64,000 bases of DNA, taken from contig NZ_SNZF01000004.1 in NCBI RefSeq assembly GCF_004363725.1, forward strand, positions 120,651 to 184,650, in the 5' to 3' direction. The notes beneath the pieces were generated by a model. That model saw only the letters and a list, made by a program, of their open reading frames with translations. It was not told where the DNA came from and did not search any database. The stretch is from Aquamicrobium defluvii (GTDB lineage: Bacteria; Pseudomonadota; Alphaproteobacteria; Rhizobiales; Rhizobiaceae). Below, one piece after another: positions 25,005-33,715 of the stretch; the stretch's first letter is position 1, and the number at the start of each line of letters is the position of its first letter. A program made the position numbers and the translations under genes.

Positions 25005-25151
25005 ATGAACAGGAATATGCTTTATCTTCTCATCGGCGCGCTTGTCGTCGTCGTGATCGGGCTGGGTACCTACGTTTATCGCGAGGAATCGAAGCCGAGC
25101 GGCGTCGAGCTCAAGATTGACGAAAGCGGCGTTTCCATCGAGCAGAACTGA
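25005..25151 (+). CDS. small single-span membrane protein, 48 residues
   Basis: ATG 25005 to TGA 25151 encodes a 48-residue protein: a short basic start (MNRNM), one membrane segment (LYLLIGALVVVVIGLGTYVY), then a soluble tail (REESKPSGVELKIDESGVSI). Small proteins of this plan occur in many Hyphomicrobiales. GAGAGAG precedes the start by about 9 bases. It follows the GlsB-like gene by 22 bases. Function unknown. Confidence 0.6.
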   Translation: MNRNMLYLLIGALVVVVIGLGTYVYREESKPSGVELKIDESGVSIEQN

Positions 25152-25233
25152 ACATGCGCCGCCCGCGACGGGACGTCTGCGGGTGGCGTTTCCTTTGCAA
25201 CCCGGCTGCCAGACCGGTGCTGCGATGCATCGG

Positions 25234-25536
25234 TCAGGTTGCCGGACGGCGCATGCCCGAGCGTGCGCTGGCCACGAACGGCGATGGGCCGCTGTCGATC
25301 AGCAGTCCGGTGATGCGCGCAAAGCCCGCAAACGATTTGCGGGCTTCCTCCGCGCTCATCTGGGCCGCCATTGCCGCCGCGCAGCAGTTCAGCGCGCAAC
25401 GGTATACCGGGCCACGCCGGCCGATCGGCCATTCGCGCAAAAAGGCGAGGGCCTCGGCAACATTCTCGATGTCATGAACAGGTTGGCCGCGCCCGAGCGA
25501 GACGCGGACAGGCGAAAAGAACTGCAGGCGATCCAT
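25234..25536 (-). CDS. DUF982 family protein
   Basis: A 100-residue protein with the DUF982 pattern: FFSPVRVSLG at the start, a VAEALAFLREWP segment, then a Cys/Ala helix (CALNCCAAAMAAQMSAEEARKSF). DUF982 proteins are small, multicopy in rhizobia and of unknown function. ATG 25536 has GGGAGG at 6 bases. It stands alone on the minus strand among plus-strand stress genes. Confidence 0.7.
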   Translation of the reverse strand: MDRLQFFSPVRVSLGRGQPVHDIENVAEALAFLREWPIGRRGPVYRCALNCCAAAMAAQMSAEEARKSFAGFARITGLLIDSGPSPFVASARSGMRRPAT

Positions 25537-25662
25537 CGGCAACCTCCCTGGACATGATGCACTGGTGGAGAATTTACCTTAACGCAGAAAAGCGCAGATG
25601 GTTCCGAGAACCGGCCCTGGCGGCGAAAAATATGCGGCCATGAGATGGAATGGCAAAGCGGG

Positions 25663-25676
25663 TTGACCTGCATCAA
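25663..25676. promoter_or_regulatory. FNR/FixK-type operator upstream of the Usp gene
   Basis: TTGAC-CTGC-ATCAA fits the FNR/FnrN/FixK consensus TTGAY-N4-RTCAA at every fixed position. It lies about 150 bases before the universal stress protein start at 25828. An identical arrangement stands at 28200-28213. Control by oxygen limitation is inferred. Confidence 0.65.
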
Positions 25677-25827
25677 GGTCGTGGCTGGGCCATTGGGGTG
25701 AAGTGCATTTGTGTTCCGGGCGGCAGTTTGTGCCACAGCCGGATCATCATTGTCTGTCTGGCCTGACACACTTGCGGGCCATGCGCGGCTCTGGTTTCCT
25801 TAACCGGACACAAAAAGAGGTCGAACC

Positions 25828-26277
25828 ATGTACACCCACATCCTCATCGCCACCGACGGATCCGAACTTGCCCAGAAGGGCATCGATCACGGATTGTCGC
25901 TGGCCAAGGCCCTGTCTGCCAAGGTCACTTTCGTAATGGTTACGGAACCTTTCCCCGTTGCTGCCGGCGCAACCGCTTCGGGCTGGGTCGCTGGCCCGAA
26001 CGATATTTCCCGTTACGAGGAAGGCCAGAAGGAATTCGCTGGCGGCATCCTGGAGAAGGCGCGCGCGGCGGCGGAGAAAATGGGGGTCAAGGCCGATGTC
26101 GACCATCTGGCCGACCGCTGGCCGGCCGATGCGATCATCGAAGTCGCCGAAGAGAAGGGCGCCAACCTGATCGTCATGGCCTCGCATGGACGCCGTGGTC
26201 TCGGCCGTCTGCTGCTCGGCAGCCAGACGGTGGAGGTTCTGACCCACTCGAAGGTGCCGGTACTGGTCGTGCGCTGA
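25828..26277 (+). CDS. universal stress protein, UspA family
   Basis: A 149-residue single-domain Usp. The N-terminal strand HILIATDGSELAQKG and the C-terminal ATP-binding motif GRRGLGRLLLGSQTVEVLTHSKVPVLVV are complete, placing it in the ATP-binding branch. AAAGAGG precedes ATG 25828. The FNR-type box at 25663-25676 suggests low-oxygen induction. A GC-rich hairpin at 26290-26311 follows. Confidence 0.93.
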   Translation: MYTHILIATDGSELAQKGIDHGLSLAKALSAKVTFVMVTEPFPVAAGATASGWVAGPNDISRYEEGQKEFAGGILEKARAAAEKMGVKADVDHLADRWPADAIIEVAEEKGANLIVMASHGRRGLGRLLLGSQTVEVLTHSKVPVLVVR

Positions 26278-26289
26278 GATCGATGCGCG

Positions 26290-26311
26290 TGCCCGGCACC
26301 TGTGCCGGGCA
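26290..26311 (+). terminator. hairpin downstream of the Usp gene
   Basis: Perfect 9-base stem TGCCCGGCA / TGCCGGGCA with loop CCTG, 12 bases after the Usp stop. Only TTCC follows, so termination strength is doubtful. Confidence 0.5.
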
Positions 26312-26419
26312 TTCCGGCGCGGGCCGTTTCCCGACCAGCCGGTGCCGGGCGGGATGATCATGTCATTGGCCTTGTCGGCTGCCCTTTTTTTTCGCTATAG
26401 GCAAAAAAGGAGGCCTGAA

Positions 26420-26950
26420 ATGCATATACTGCTTGCTGTTGCCGGTATTTTCGCAGCGGCGGCGTTCTGGTGGTACCGGCTCAAATATATGAGAGAGGCT
26501 GCGAGCGAGGTGGCCGATGCTGTCGGCAAGGTGCGGGGAAACCTCAGGCGCAACACGTTGCGCAAGAAGGCCGCGATTGCACCGGTTACGGCCATCGACC
26601 ATCCGGTGACTGCCGCCGCCACGGTGGTGATGGCGATAGCCGCGGAAGACAGACCCGTCTCCGATGTGCTCGAAACCCGTGTGCGGGAGCAGATCGAAAC
26701 TGTCGCAGACAGCGAAAAGCAGCTCGACGAAGCCATTGCCTATGCCAAATGGGCGAGCGATCAGGTGGCCGATGTGCAGACCGTGATCGACAGCACTGCC
26801 GATTTTCTGAAGCCTCTTCTCGATCTCGCCGAGAAAGAGCAACTGGTCGCAATCGTTCTTGCCGCGACGCCGGTGGCGGAACGTCATCACATGTTCCGGC
26901 AGCGCGTTGAACGCTTGCGCCGCAAGCTCGGCCTTGAAACCGTTTCCTGA
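26420..26950 (+). CDS. hypothetical membrane-anchored protein
   Basis: A 176-residue protein with one N-terminal membrane segment (ILLAVAGIFAAAAFWWYRL) and a mainly helical soluble part. It includes AVTAAATVVMAIAAEDRPVSD, resembling a TerB-like helical segment, and a basic C-terminus (RQRVERLRRKLG). GGAGG sits 7 bases before ATG 26420. No family can be named with confidence. Confidence 0.65.
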   Translation: MHILLAVAGIFAAAAFWWYRLKYMREAASEVADAVGKVRGNLRRNTLRKKAAIAPVTAIDHPVTAAATVVMAIAAEDRPVSDVLETRVREQIETVADSEKQLDEAIAYAKWASDQVADVQTVIDSTADFLKPLLDLAEKEQLVAIVLAATPVAERHHMFRQRVERLRRKLGLETVS

Positions 26951-27003
26951 CGGACGCTTTCGGCAAGCGGGCGTGATCGCGAATTTCAGGAAGACAAGGG
27001 AAG

Positions 27004-27165
27004 ATGGCGACCGCTCTCTGCGACCGCTGCCATGGGCGCACGACGCTCTGGATTAACCATGCCTCGAAACTGGGCGGGAAAGCCACTGTCAGCCGTGCGG
27101 CTTCGCCTGCTATTATCGCTGGCGAAGGTTTGGGGGAACCTGAAACATGCGCGCAATGGCTGTAA
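27004..27165 (+). CDS. possible 53-residue cysteine-containing protein
   Basis: ATG 27004 with AAGGGA upstream opens a frame containing CDRCHGRTTLWINHASKLGGKATVSRA. After about 27105 the frame one base earlier reads GFACYYRWRRFGGT and stops at 27143, which looks more protein-like and would supply a further Cys. The gene may be intact with a short tail, or carry a one-base deletion. The rest of the gap to 27237 is AT-rich. Confidence 0.3.
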   Translation: MATALCDRCHGRTTLWINHASKLGGKATVSRAASPAIIAGEGLGEPETCAQWL

Positions 27166-27237
27166 ATCTTAATTTAATCAATTAAGGATTGCATTTAGCG
27201 GCCATGGCGATCATGCGCCGTTGCATTTGGGGACAGA

Positions 27238-28122
27238 ATGGCGGTTCTTGGGGGACTACCCGCAGGCAGCAATTTCCGACCGATAGAACAGGCGGACTGG
27301 CCGGGGGTGATTGCCTGCCTGTGCCGGGGTTTCCCCGACAGGAATCCCTCTTATTGGGAACAAGCGCTGGTCAAGCTGTTTGCGCGTCCGCCGGTAGACG
27401 ATCTGCCTCGCTGCGGCTTGCTGCTGGAAGTGGAGGGACGCATCGTCGGCGTGGTGTTGACGCTCTATACGCGTCATGCAGGCGACGAGGGCGACGCTAT
27501 ACGCTGCAATCTGTCCAGCCTCTGTCTGGATCCCGAATTCCGGCCCTATGCGACCAGGCTGATCGCCATGATGCTGAGGCGAAAGGATGTCACCTATGTG
27601 AACATCTCGCCTGCACCCGCAACGGTGCGTATCAACAAGGCGCTGGGTTTCCGCATCCTTACAAGCGGCCAGATGATGTTCCTGCCTGTCCTCAGCGCGG
27701 TAAGGGAAGCCGGCCGCGTATTGGATGTGCACTCATCTCTGGCAGAGCTCGCCCGCCTGCCGCAGGCGCATCGGAATATGCTGGTGGAGCATGCCGCGAT
27801 GGGATGCCGGGCCCTAATTTGCGAATGCGGCGGCGAGATGCATCCCTTCCTTCTGAAGCGGCGTTCCCTCCTGCATGGCGTCGTGCCGTGCCATCAGGTC
27901 ATTTACTGCCCGTCTCTGGCAGATCTGTCGCATTGTGCCGGGCTGCTGGGCCGTCATCTGATGCGCAGCGGCATCCTTTTGTGCCTCGTCGATGCCAACG
28001 AGCCGGTGCCGGGGCTGACAGGACACTATTTCGCCGACAGGGCGATAAAGTTCGTCAAGGGTCCCAATCCACCGGGACCGGGAGACCTGACCTTCACGGA
28101 ACTGGCGGTGTTCCAGTCCTGA
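27238..28122 (+). CDS. GNAT-like acyltransferase domain protein
   Basis: A 294-residue protein whose N-terminal 150 residues follow the GNAT fold: FRPIEQADWPGVIACLCRGFPDR, a core strand GRIVGVVLTLYT, then LSSLCLDPEFRPYATRLI where the acetyl-CoA loop would be, and NKALGFRIL. The C-terminal half is unlike common GNATs and is cysteine-rich (ALICECGGEMHP). Substrate unknown. Start ATG 27238 follows GGGGACAG. Confidence 0.6.
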   Translation: MAVLGGLPAGSNFRPIEQADWPGVIACLCRGFPDRNPSYWEQALVKLFARPPVDDLPRCGLLLEVEGRIVGVVLTLYTRHAGDEGDAIRCNLSSLCLDPEFRPYATRLIAMMLRRKDVTYVNISPAPATVRINKALGFRILTSGQMMFLPVLSAVREAGRVLDVHSSLAELARLPQAHRNMLVEHAAMGCRALICECGGEMHPFLLKRRSLLHGVVPCHQVIYCPSLADLSHCAGLLGRHLMRSGILLCLVDANEPVPGLTGHYFADRAIKFVKGPNPPGPGDLTFTELAVFQS

Positions 28123-28199
28123 AGGCTGCTTTCCTTTCGAATCGGCTGTGCGCTGAATGCGTTCAAAGCACGCTGGTTGCCGGACCTTCGCGGCGCTGT

Positions 28200-28213
28200 T
28201 TGACCTTGATCAA
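28200..28213. promoter_or_regulatory. FNR/FixK-type operator upstream of the DUF465 gene
   Basis: TTGAC-CTTG-ATCAA, a full match to TTGAY-N4-RTCAA, 52 bases before the DUF465 start at 28266. This distance is typical for activation by FNR-family regulators. Confidence 0.65.
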
Positions 28214-28265
28214 GCGTCGCTGCGCGTGAGCCTGTATGCTTGCGGCGAATACAACAGGAGACGAC

Positions 28266-28505
28266 ATGTCCAACACCCCACACACCCTTGGCGAGGAGTT
28301 TCCCGGACAGCTCGATGCCATCCATGCCATCAAGGCTAGGGACCCTGAATTCGCGCGTGTTCTGGAAGAATATGACGAGGTCAACGACCGGATCCACAGG
28401 GCGGAGACCCGCATAGATCCGATCAGCGACGACGCGGAAGCCGAGCTGCGCAGGCGTCGCCTTGCCCTCAAGGACAGGATCGCGGCCGCCCTGAACGCAC
28501 AATAA
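28266..28505 (+). CDS. DUF465 (YdcH-like) small protein
   Basis: A 79-residue helical, charged protein with the DUF465 layout: HTLGEEFPGQLDAIHAIKARDPEFARVLEEYDEVNDRIHRAE, then a second helix LRRRRLALKDRIAAAL. Function is unknown; such proteins are small and cytoplasmic. ACAGGAGACG precedes ATG 28266. The FNR-type box suggests induction under low oxygen, with the Usp gene. Confidence 0.85.
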   Translation: MSNTPHTLGEEFPGQLDAIHAIKARDPEFARVLEEYDEVNDRIHRAETRIDPISDDAEAELRRRRLALKDRIAAALNAQ

Positions 28506-28520
28506 CAGGGATCGTCTTCG

Positions 28521-28556
28521 CACCGCTGTCCGCACCCGTGCGGCGGCGGTGTTTTC
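28521..28556 (+). terminator. rho-independent terminator after the DUF465 gene
   Basis: CACCGC/GCGGTG outer and CCGCAC/GTGCGG inner stems with a short CC loop, followed by TTTT. It lies 16 bases after the DUF465 stop codon. Confidence 0.75.
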
Positions 28557-28662
28557 ACATGCGCAGGAATGCCACGTTTTCTGGCGAATTAACCCGCCCT
28601 TAAATCGCCGCAACTAGCCTTCACCTCATCGCCAATGGCTGGGGGCAGGTACGGCATCGCGC

Positions 28663-30945
28663 ATGGCGAACCGCAGAAACAGACGCATCGAACCGAGTTT
28701 CGACGAGCCGGCGCGGGACGCATCGGTGGCGGGCTTCTCGCTGCGTGAGGAAGATCGGGTCGTGCCTTCGGGCCGCAAGCCGCGTTCCCGCAAGGCGGAA
28801 AGCTCGCGGCGGTCCCCTAAGGCGCGTTCCGGGCGCGGGGGCCGGCGCAAGCGACGCGGCCTGTTCGGCATCTTCATGCGGACGGTCTACTGGTGCTTCG
28901 TGCTGGCGATCTGGGGCGGCATCGCGGCTGCCGGCATGGTGGTCTACTACGGCGCCAAGATGCCCGCCGCCACGACATGGTCCATTCCCGAGCGGACGCC
29001 CAACATCAAGATCGTTTCGGTGGACGGGCGTCTCATCGCCAATCGCGGCATGAGCGGGGGCGAGGCCGTGCGTTTGTCGGAGATGTCGGCCTATATCCCG
29101 AAAGCGGTGATCGCCATCGAGGACCGCCGCTTCTATTCGCATTTCGGTATCGATCCGATCGGTCTCGGCCGCGCCGTCGTCACCAACCTCATGCATGGGC
29201 GCTTCTCTCAGGGTGGCTCGACGCTCACCCAGCAGCTCGCAAAGAATCTTTTCCTCAAGCCCGACCGCACGCTGGAGCGCAAGGTGCAGGAGGTTCTGCT
29301 GGCGTTGTGGCTGGAGCACAAGCACACCAAGGACGAGATTCTCGCCATGTATCTCAACCGGGTCTATTTCGGCTCGGGCGCATATGGCGTGGAGGCCGCG
29401 TCACGGCGTTATTTCGGCAAGAGCGCGCGCGATGTGAGCCTTTCCGAAGCCGCTCTCCTTGCAGGGCTGCTCAAGGCCCCGTCGCGGCTTTCACCGGCGC
29501 GCGACCCCAAGGCGGCGGAAGAGCGCTCGCAACTGGTGCTGGCCGCCATGCAGGACGAGGGGCTGGTAAGTTCGCGCGAAGTGGCGCACGCCATGAGCGC
29601 GCCGGCCGCGCGCGTGCCATCCTACTGGACCGGGTCCGAGAACTATGTCGCCGATACGATCATGGAGGAACTGCCGGCCCTGATCGGCGAGGTGCAGGGC
29701 GACATCGTGGTCGACACCACCATCGATCTCGATTTGCAGAAGCTGGCCGAGCGCTCCATCCGCAGGCTGATCGACGAGAGCGGCAGGAAGCTCGACGTCA
29801 GCCAGGGCGCGCTGGTGTCGATCGACAATTCCGGCGCGGTGCGCGCGATGGTCGGCGGCTACGACTATTCGACCAGCCAGTTCGACCGCGCCTCCGAGGC
29901 GCGCCGCCAGCCGGGCTCGGCCTTCAAGCCTTTCGTCTATGCGGCCGCGCTGGAGGCAGGCCGTACGCCCGACAGCGTGCGCAACGATGCGCCGATCCAG
30001 ATCGGCAAGTGGAAGCCGGTCAACTATGGCGGCAAGTATTATGGCAAGGTCACGCTGGCGACCGCGCTTGCCAGGTCGCTGAATTCCGTTGCGGCACAGC
30101 TTGCCATGGAAGTCGGGCCGGAAGCGGTGATCGAGATCGCCAACCGCATGGGCGTGCAGTCGGACCTTCAGAAGAACGTTTCGATAGCTCTCGGCACCTC
30201 CGAGGTGACGCCGCTGGAACTGACGGCTGCCTATGTGCCCTTCGCCAATGGCGGCTATCGCCCGCAAGTGCATTTCGTGCGCCGGGTGACAACCGCCAAG
30301 GGCAAGGTGCTTTACGAATATACCGGGGGTTCCGCCCCGCGCGTGCTGAAGCCCGAGATCGTCGGCATGATGAACGCGATGATGATGGGCACGGTGGAAA
30401 TCGGCACGGCGCGCAAGGCTGCCTTCGCATGGCCCGCCGCCGGCAAGACCGGCACCAGCCAGAATTCCCGAGACGCCTGGTTTGTCGGCTATACGGCCAA
30501 TCTCACCACCGGCGTCTGGTTCGGCAACGACGATGCGAAACCGATGAAGAACGTGACCGGCGGCGCGCTGCCGGCACAGGCCTGGCACGAATTCATGGTG
30601 GCCGCGCATGAAGGCGTGCCGGTGGCGCGCCTGCCAGGTAGCTGGCAGCCCGCCCCGGCCAGCGTCGCGCCCGCGCAGGAAGCGCCGCCCGCGCTTCCGC
30701 CGGCTGTGGTTGGCAAGCCCGCCAACCCCGCTCCGCAACGGGTGACGCCTGTCCCGCCCGCGGCGGTTCCGAGGCCCTCCGTGCCGGTCGCCGGCGGTGC
30801 GAAGAGCGGTGGCAATGGCCGCCCGGCCATGCCTTCCGACGGCGGTTCGACCGCTTCGATCAAGCGTCCGGTGCCGCCTGGCGATGTCGGCGGCCCCATG
30901 AAGAAGGGCTCCGGCTCGATCCTCGACATATTGACCGGCGGCTGA
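28663..30945 (+). CDS. class A penicillin-binding protein 1A family
   Basis: A 760-residue bifunctional peptidoglycan synthase. It has a basic, Arg/Ser-rich cytoplasmic tail of about 67 residues, then a membrane anchor (YWCFVLAIWGGIAAAGMVVYY). The GT51 glycosyltransferase follows, with catalytic EDRRFYSHFGID and GGSTLTQQLAKNL. The transpeptidase has SXXK in PGSAFKPF, SXN in ARSLNS and KTG in AGKTGTSQ. The C-terminal 120 residues are Pro/Ala-rich and probably disordered. It polymerises and crosslinks glycan in the periplasm. Confidence 0.95.
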   Translation: MANRRNRRIEPSFDEPARDASVAGFSLREEDRVVPSGRKPRSRKAESSRRSPKARSGRGGRRKRRGLFGIFMRTVYWCFVLAIWGGIAAAGMVVYYGAKMPAATTWSIPERTPNIKIVSVDGRLIANRGMSGGEAVRLSEMSAYIPKAVIAIEDRRFYSHFGIDPIGLGRAVVTNLMHGRFSQGGSTLTQQLAKNLFLKPDRTLERKVQEVLLALWLEHKHTKDEILAMYLNRVYFGSGAYGVEAASRRYFGKSARDVSLSEAALLAGLLKAPSRLSPARDPKAAEERSQLVLAAMQDEGLVSSREVAHAMSAPAARVPSYWTGSENYVADTIMEELPALIGEVQGDIVVDTTIDLDLQKLAERSIRRLIDESGRKLDVSQGALVSIDNSGAVRAMVGGYDYSTSQFDRASEARRQPGSAFKPFVYAAALEAGRTPDSVRNDAPIQIGKWKPVNYGGKYYGKVTLATALARSLNSVAAQLAMEVGPEAVIEIANRMGVQSDLQKNVSIALGTSEVTPLELTAAYVPFANGGYRPQVHFVRRVTTAKGKVLYEYTGGSAPRVLKPEIVGMMNAMMMGTVEIGTARKAAFAWPAAGKTGTSQNSRDAWFVGYTANLTTGVWFGNDDAKPMKNVTGGALPAQAWHEFMVAAHEGVPVARLPGSWQPAPASVAPAQEAPPALPPAVVGKPANPAPQRVTPVPPAAVPRPSVPVAGGAKSGGNGRPAMPSDGGSTASIKRPVPPGDVGGPMKKGSGSILDILTGG

Positions 30946-31041
30946 ACCGGCCTCGTCGTCGCCCCGTGGCGCCGCCCTCTCGCCAGAACCTTCCGCTTGA
31001 GCTAGATGTCTCGGCACAGATCAACAGGCCGGACCTTCGCC

Positions 31042-31791
31042 ATGACCGAGACAGACAGCAGAAAGACGATCGTGCTGACCGGCGCCAGCCGCGGTATCGG
31101 CCATGCGACGGTGAAGCGCTTCTCCATGGAAGGGTGGCGCGTCATCACCTGTTCGCGGCAGGCCTTCGCCGAGAACTGCCCGTGGCCGGCAGGCCCGGAG
31201 GATCACATCAAGGTCGATCTGGCCGACCCGGAGGATGTGGGCGTTGCGGTTGCCGAAATTCGTCACCGGCTGGAAGCGCATGGCGGTCAGCTCAATGCGC
31301 TGGTCAACAATGCCGGCATCTCGCCGAAGCTGCCCGGCAGCCAGCGTATGGACTCGCTCGAAACGCCTATGCATGTGTGGCGGGATGTGTTTCAGGTGAA
31401 TTTCTTCGCGCCGATCATGCTGGCGCGGGGCCTGTTCAGGGAACTGGCGGCGGCCCGGGGATCGGTGGTCAATGTCACGTCCATCGCCGGTTCGCGCGTG
31501 CATCCCTTCGCGGGGACGGCCTATGCGACGTCCAAGGCCGCGCTCGGCTCGCTGACGCGCGAGATGGCGCACGATTTCGGCCCCCACGGCATCCGCGTCA
31601 ACGCCATCGCGCCGGGTGAGATCGACACCGCGATCCTGTCTCCTGGCACGGACAAGCTTGTCGAGACCATTCCGCTGCGGCGGCTCGGCACCACGGCGGA
31701 AGTCGCTGACATCATCTATTTCCTGTGTTCTGGCCAGTCCTCCTATGTGACCGGCTCCGAAATCCACATCAATGGCGGCCAGCACGTCTGA
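31042..31791 (+). CDS. short-chain dehydrogenase/reductase
   Basis: A 249-residue classical SDR. The cofactor motif GASRGIGHA, NNAGIS, catalytic Ser in NVTSIAGS and the YATSK pair (Tyr and Lys) are present, and SYVTGSEIHINGG closes the C-terminus. It resembles 3-oxoacyl-ACP reductase-like enzymes, but the substrate is unknown. ATG 31042 is chosen over an earlier in-frame start. Confidence 0.9.
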   Translation: MTETDSRKTIVLTGASRGIGHATVKRFSMEGWRVITCSRQAFAENCPWPAGPEDHIKVDLADPEDVGVAVAEIRHRLEAHGGQLNALVNNAGISPKLPGSQRMDSLETPMHVWRDVFQVNFFAPIMLARGLFRELAAARGSVVNVTSIAGSRVHPFAGTAYATSKAALGSLTREMAHDFGPHGIRVNAIAPGEIDTAILSPGTDKLVETIPLRRLGTTAEVADIIYFLCSGQSSYVTGSEIHINGGQHV

Positions 31792-31961
31792 GCCCGGAAA
31801 TCCGGTGAGGCACGGCATTCGCGTCGCACCGGAATGGTTTTCTTCCAAATGCCGGCCCTGGGCAAAAAACATTGCCTGCCGCAAAGGCAGGCGCGAGCCC
31901 GTTTCTTCGCCGCGCTCCCCTTTCAGGCTAAAAATGCCAGCCTGTACAGGGTTTTACCGCT

Positions 31962-33404
31962 ATGCCGCATGTTCCTCCCAAGCTGAACGCTTTTCCCGTC
32001 TTCATGCGCGTCGAAGGCGAGACGGTCGTCATCGTCGGTGATGGCGACGAAGCGCTGGCCAAGGCAAGGCTGCTTGGCCAGTCCTCGGGGCGTTTGCGCA
32101 TCGTCGCGCCCGAAGCTTCAGCCGACCTGCTGGGCTGGATCGCCGCCAATGCGGCTGTTCATGTCGCGCGCGCTTACGCGCGGGAGGATCTCAATGGGGC
32201 CGCGCTGGTGTTCGCCGCGAGCGGGGACGAGCCACTGGATCGACGCGTTGTCGCGGATGCCCGTGCTCTCGGCATCAAGGTCAACGCGGTCGACCGGCCC
32301 GAGCTTTGCGATTTCTTCACCCCGGCGCTGGTCAATCGCGCCCCGGTCGCGGTCGCCATCGGCACGGAGGGTGCCGGGCCGGTTCTTGCCCAGATGATTC
32401 GTGCGCGCATCGACCGGATGCTGTCGCCGTCGCTGGGCACGCTCGCTTCGCTGGCCGTCACCTTTCGCGATGCGGCGGAGAAGCTGCTTGCCAAAGGCGC
32501 GCCGCGCCGTCGCTTCTGGCGTGAGTTCTTCGAGGGGGCGCCGGCGCGCGCCGTTGCCGGGGGCGATGTCGCGGGCGCGCATGCGGTGGCTTCCGCCATG
32601 CTCACCGGTCCCGACACATCGACCGGCCATGTGGCTCTGGTGGGGGCCGGTCCGGGGGCGGAAGACCTTCTGACGCTCAGGGCGCAGCGGCTTCTGATGG
32701 AGGCCGACATCATCCTGCATGACGCGCTGGTGCCGGACGCCGTGGTTGCCATGGGGCGCCGCGATGCCGAGCGCATCGCGGTGGGCAAGCGCAAGGGCTG
32801 CCATTCGAAAAGCCAGTCCGAGATCAATGCGCTGCTGGTCGCGCTTGGCCGTGAGGGCAGGCGGGTGGTGCGCCTGAAATGCGGCGATCCACTGGTGTTC
32901 GGGCGCGCCGGCGAGGAAATGGCGGCACTTCGCGATGCCGGGGTTTCCTGTGAGGTTGTGCCGGGCGTTACCGCCGCTTTTGCTGCCGCTGCGGATTTCG
33001 AACTGCCGCTGACGCTGCGCGGCGTCACCTCGTCCATGATGTTCACCACGGGCCACGACCTGAAGGGCGGGGCGCTGCCGGACTGGGCGAAGCTTGCCAT
33101 CTCGGGCGCGACGGTTGCGGTCTATATGGGCCGTTCGGTTGCGGCCGACGTGGCAGGCCGGCTGATCGAGGCGGGGCTGTCGCCCGATACGGCGGTGGCC
33201 GTTGTGGAGAACGCCAGCCTGTCCGGATGCCGCCGTTTCCATGGCACGCTGGCCGATCTGCCGGCGCTGGAGGACCGCCACGATCTTGCCGGTCCGGTGA
33301 TGACCATCATCGGCGATGCCGTCGCCGGGGCGAATTTCAGCCGCTCGCAGGCGCTTGCCGCGCTTCCGGTTCGCGGGCTGACCCGTAACGAGGTTGCAGC
33401 ATGA
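31962..33404 (+). CDS. cysG: siroheme synthase (CysG)
   Basis: A 480-residue trifunctional enzyme making siroheme from uroporphyrinogen III. The N-terminal third is the precorrin-2 dehydrogenase/ferrochelatase domain (VVIVGDGDEALAKARLL; VNAVDRPELCDFFTPALVNR). From about residue 220 comes the SAM-dependent methyltransferase (VALVGAGPGAEDLLTLRAQ; LKCGDPLVFGRAGEE; VVPGVTAA). Siroheme is the cofactor of the sulfite reductase encoded two genes later. It overlaps the DUF2849 gene by 4 bases and heads the cys operon. Confidence 0.95.
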   Translation: MPHVPPKLNAFPVFMRVEGETVVIVGDGDEALAKARLLGQSSGRLRIVAPEASADLLGWIAANAAVHVARAYAREDLNGAALVFAASGDEPLDRRVVADARALGIKVNAVDRPELCDFFTPALVNRAPVAVAIGTEGAGPVLAQMIRARIDRMLSPSLGTLASLAVTFRDAAEKLLAKGAPRRRFWREFFEGAPARAVAGGDVAGAHAVASAMLTGPDTSTGHVALVGAGPGAEDLLTLRAQRLLMEADIILHDALVPDAVVAMGRRDAERIAVGKRKGCHSKSQSEINALLVALGREGRRVVRLKCGDPLVFGRAGEEMAALRDAGVSCEVVPGVTAAFAAAADFELPLTLRGVTSSMMFTTGHDLKGGALPDWAKLAISGATVAVYMGRSVAADVAGRLIEAGLSPDTAVAVVENASLSGCRRFHGTLADLPALEDRHDLAGPVMTIIGDAVAGANFSRSQALAALPVRGLTRNEVAA

Positions 33405-33700
33405 AGATCCTGACCGCAAACCGCCTGAGCGACGGAGAGGTTGTCTGGTTCGCAAACGGACAATGGGTGGAGAGCATCTCCCAGGCTGAAATCGCGGAAG
33501 ACAAGGCCGCCGAAGCCGCGCTGGAAGCCGCGGGAGCCAGGGGGCTGGCGGACAATCTCGTGGTCGATGTCGACCTGATCGACGTGGAGATCGTCGACGG
33601 TGCGACCCATCCTCTTCGACTGCGCGAGCGCATTCGCGCCGCCGGTCCTACCAATCGCAACGATCTGGGCAAGCAGGCCCGTACGCAGCACGCGGCGTAA
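33401..33700 (+). CDS. DUF2849 protein of the sulfite reductase operon
   Basis: A 99-residue protein with the DUF2849 pattern (LTANRLSDGEVVWFANGQWVES at the start, ending with a basic RIRAAGPTNRNDLG). It is consistently found between cysG and cysI in alphaproteobacteria, so a supporting role in sulfite reduction is likely but undefined. Its ATG overlaps the cysG stop by 4 bases. Confidence 0.88.
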   Translation: MKILTANRLSDGEVVWFANGQWVESISQAEIAEDKAAEAALEAAGARGLADNLVVDVDLIDVEIVDGATHPLRLRERIRAAGPTNRNDLGKQARTQHAA

Positions 33701-33715
33701 GCCGGAGGACCACCG

